Positions 62,201 through 64,000 of a DNA stretch of 64,000 nucleotides are shown here, piece by piece (position 1 is the stretch's first letter; the number at the start of each line of letters is the position of its first letter). The notes below the pieces were generated by a model, which did no database searches, was not told the DNA's origin, and worked only from the letters and a program-made list of their open reading frames with translations. Source of the DNA: Dromiciops gliroides (Eukaryota; Chordata; Mammalia; Microbiotheria; Microbiotheriidae); NCBI RefSeq assembly GCF_019393635.1, contig NC_057862.1, forward strand, positions 679,690,814-679,754,813, in the 5' to 3' direction. The position numbers and the translations under genes are program-made.

Positions 62201-63369
62201 GGAACTCCCCCTTCTTGGACAAAATCCATGGGGTCACATAGAGTTAAACACAACTGAACAACTGAACAGCAATAACATCTTTGATCCCCAGAACAATCAT
62301 CAGAGATAGGTGCTGTTATTATTCTCATTTATCAGATGAGGAAACTGAAGCAAACAGAGAGTTAAATGACTTGGCCAGGGCCGCACAGCTAGTAAGTGCC
62401 TGACGATCAATTTGAACTCAGTTTACTCAGTCTGGAAGATGTCAAGTTAACTTGCCAATTGTGACACAAATGATGGGTGATTTTAATTCAGGTTTTCCCA
62501 AGTCCAAGTCCAGGACTTAACTTGTTGTGTCACAGTGTTCAACTTATGTTTCATAAATGGTTACTTAATTGAGTTCTTTGGCCCACTGTTCTGATTTGAC
62601 CTCCAGCTTCTGAGCTCCCCCGGTTAGGCTGGTTCCCTTGAGAGCTTCCTGGCCCTGCCCTTGGCCAGAATCCTTTCTGCAGGCCTGGCTCCAAGCCCTG
62701 CCTTCCCAGGGCACTGAAGCCCTCTTCCTCATGCAGCAGACATGGAGATGAGGGTCTGTAGAGAAAGAAACTGTGTTTCCCTGGAACCAGGATGCCTCCT
62801 GAGGGACCAGCTGGAACCAATCATTTCAAACATCCCTCCCAGTTCTAAGAGATGCCACTTTTCTTGCCAAAACAAAAAAAAGCCATACTTTTTTTCCTTT
62901 TAAAGAAACACATCTGACTCCTTAGTGCTGATATCTCTCACAGGGGCAAAGGATAATAATAATAACAACAACAAAACCAGCTAGTTCTCCATAGAGAGGA
63001 AGAGGGCCTTGTCCACTGGATCTTTCCAGAAGGGACCCCTCCCCAAAAGGTAGCCCTGATCTGTCCCCCGTTGTCTGGTCCCGGCCCTCAGGAAGGCTTG
63101 AGCTGCTTGGGAAAGAATTAGGTCAGCCTGCACACACCCTCTGGAAGCTGGCTTCTCTCTGCCCCCATGGAATGTTGATCTCATCCAAGCCCTTGTTGAC
63201 TTCTCACATCAGTGTGGACCCTACTCTCCAGGCCACAGGGCAGCCAGAAGCAAGAAGCCATTGATGGAGAAGACAATCAAGGGAGCAAACTGAAAAGACC
63301 CTCAAAGACTTGGAGGAGTGGGGCAGCACAAAGGGAAGGCTAGTCCCCTTTGTCACCTCTGCCTCTGGG

Positions 63370-63640
63370 ACCCGCAAACTTCCTTCAGTTCAAGGCCCAG
63401 CTCAAGTGCTGTTTCCTACATGAAGCCTTCCCTGATTATACTAGCTGGCAGTGGCAGCCACCCCCATAAGGATTTTGCATTTATTTTATATACATTTGTA
63501 TTTTTCTGTGAGTGCATTGTGCTTTTCTTCCTAAAAAACAAGCTCTTTGAGGGCAAGACCTTTTTTGGGTTTTGATTTTTTGTGTCCCCAGGGCCTCACC
63601 CAGGGCATAGTGGGTACTTAGAAAATGCATAACTTCAATG
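63370..63640 (+). mobile_element. L2 LINE 3' end
   Basis: L2 end phrases in order: caaggcccagctcaagtgct, tacatgaagccttccctgat, tttgcatttattttatatac, aagctctttgagggcaagac, cagggcatagtgggtactta. Non-coding. Confidence 0.8.
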
Positions 63641-64000
63641 TCAAATGGGTATCTTATTTCTTGCCTTCTCAATGGGCTGGGAAGGGAAAGAATTTGAACT
63701 GAAAAAAAAACATCAAAGTACGTAAATGTCATAGAAGTTTAGGGCTTAGATATAGTGGTTCATTCAACCTTCTTTGTTTTATAGATAAAGTCCAGAGAGG
63801 TCACAGGATTCTAAATCAGCTTGAAAAGACTTCGGAAATCCAGCCCCCTCCATTTACACATGGGGAAACTGAGGCCCAGATAGGCAAGTGACTTATTTTA
63901 CAGATGAGGACACTGACACTAAGTGACTTGTCCAAAGTCATATAGCTAGCAAATATCAGAGACAGGATTTGAACCCAGGTCCTCTGACTTCAGGACAGTT

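Larger units (their letters stand above)
58787..64000. other. LOXL2 intron upstream of the SRCR3 exon (continues outside)
   Basis: (CT)n 58868-58908; MIR + about 58970-59120; SINE + 59141-59291; L2 end about 59340-59465; MIR + about 60215-60400; old unclassified repeat about 61005-61320; MIR - about 61690-61830; RTE-type SINE tail + about 62160-62275; MIR - about 62280-62410; L2 3' end + about 63370-63640; MIR - about 63770-64000. No repeat was recognised at 59600-60200, 60440-61000 and 62420-63360. No other exon of LOXL2 was found here. Confidence 0.6.

Overview
This is 64 kb of vertebrate nuclear DNA, almost certainly from a marsupial. It has spliced genes with GT/AG introns and very dense MIR/CORE-SINE and L2 relics. 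It carries many copies of a tRNA-headed SINE (head like ggcagctaggtggcgcagtg, end like gggcaagtcacttaacccc plus an A tail) of the kind typical of marsupial genomes, L1 3' ends, and a long RTE/BovB LINE relic. I cannot name the species.

Two protein-coding genes lie tail to tail. On the + strand, positions 1577-10936 hold seven coding exons of R3HCC1 (R3H domain and coiled-coil containing 1), ending at a poly(A) signal at 11108. The 5' end of the gene lies left of the window. On the - strand, positions 58786 down to 18326 hold the last eight coding exons of LOXL2 (lysyl oxidase-like 2). They cover the end of SRCR domain 3, all of SRCR domain 4, the whole catalytic lysyl oxidase domain and the C-terminus. 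A roughly 1.8 kb 3' UTR follows, ending at an AATAAA at 16548-16553. The same convergent R3HCC1/LOXL2 order is found at human 8p21.3, which supports both calls. All splice junctions keep the reading frame: 446 codons of R3HCC1 and 389 full codons of LOXL2, with no stop or frameshift.

Layout: 1-1576 is the 5' intron or flank of R3HCC1, with an antisense L1 end. 1577-11130 is R3HCC1. 11130-16530 is the repeat-filled convergent intergenic gap. 16530-18325 is the LOXL2 3' UTR, with a SINE inserted in it. 18326-64000 is LOXL2, with large introns. The 10.1 kb intron at 27661-37790 contains the BovB LINE, itself interrupted by three SINEs and other insertions. The 14.6 kb intron at 44007-58634 contains a hAT-like DNA transposon inside an older SINE, a double SINE insertion at one target site, an L1 3' end nested inside a SINE, and an AT-rich stretch of about 5.5 kb that I cannot fully classify.

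Functionally the two genes are unrelated neighbours. LOXL2 encodes a secreted copper- and quinone-dependent amine oxidase acting on matrix proteins. R3HCC1 encodes an intracellular, probably RNA-associated protein of poorly known function. I saw no bacterial-type operon, CRISPR array, functional tRNA or rRNA. The most interesting material is the transposon archaeology (nested insertions with readable target duplications, and a SINE/LINE partnership), the loss of the usual ATG at the R3HCC1 start, and structure-prone tracts near the gene ends and exons.
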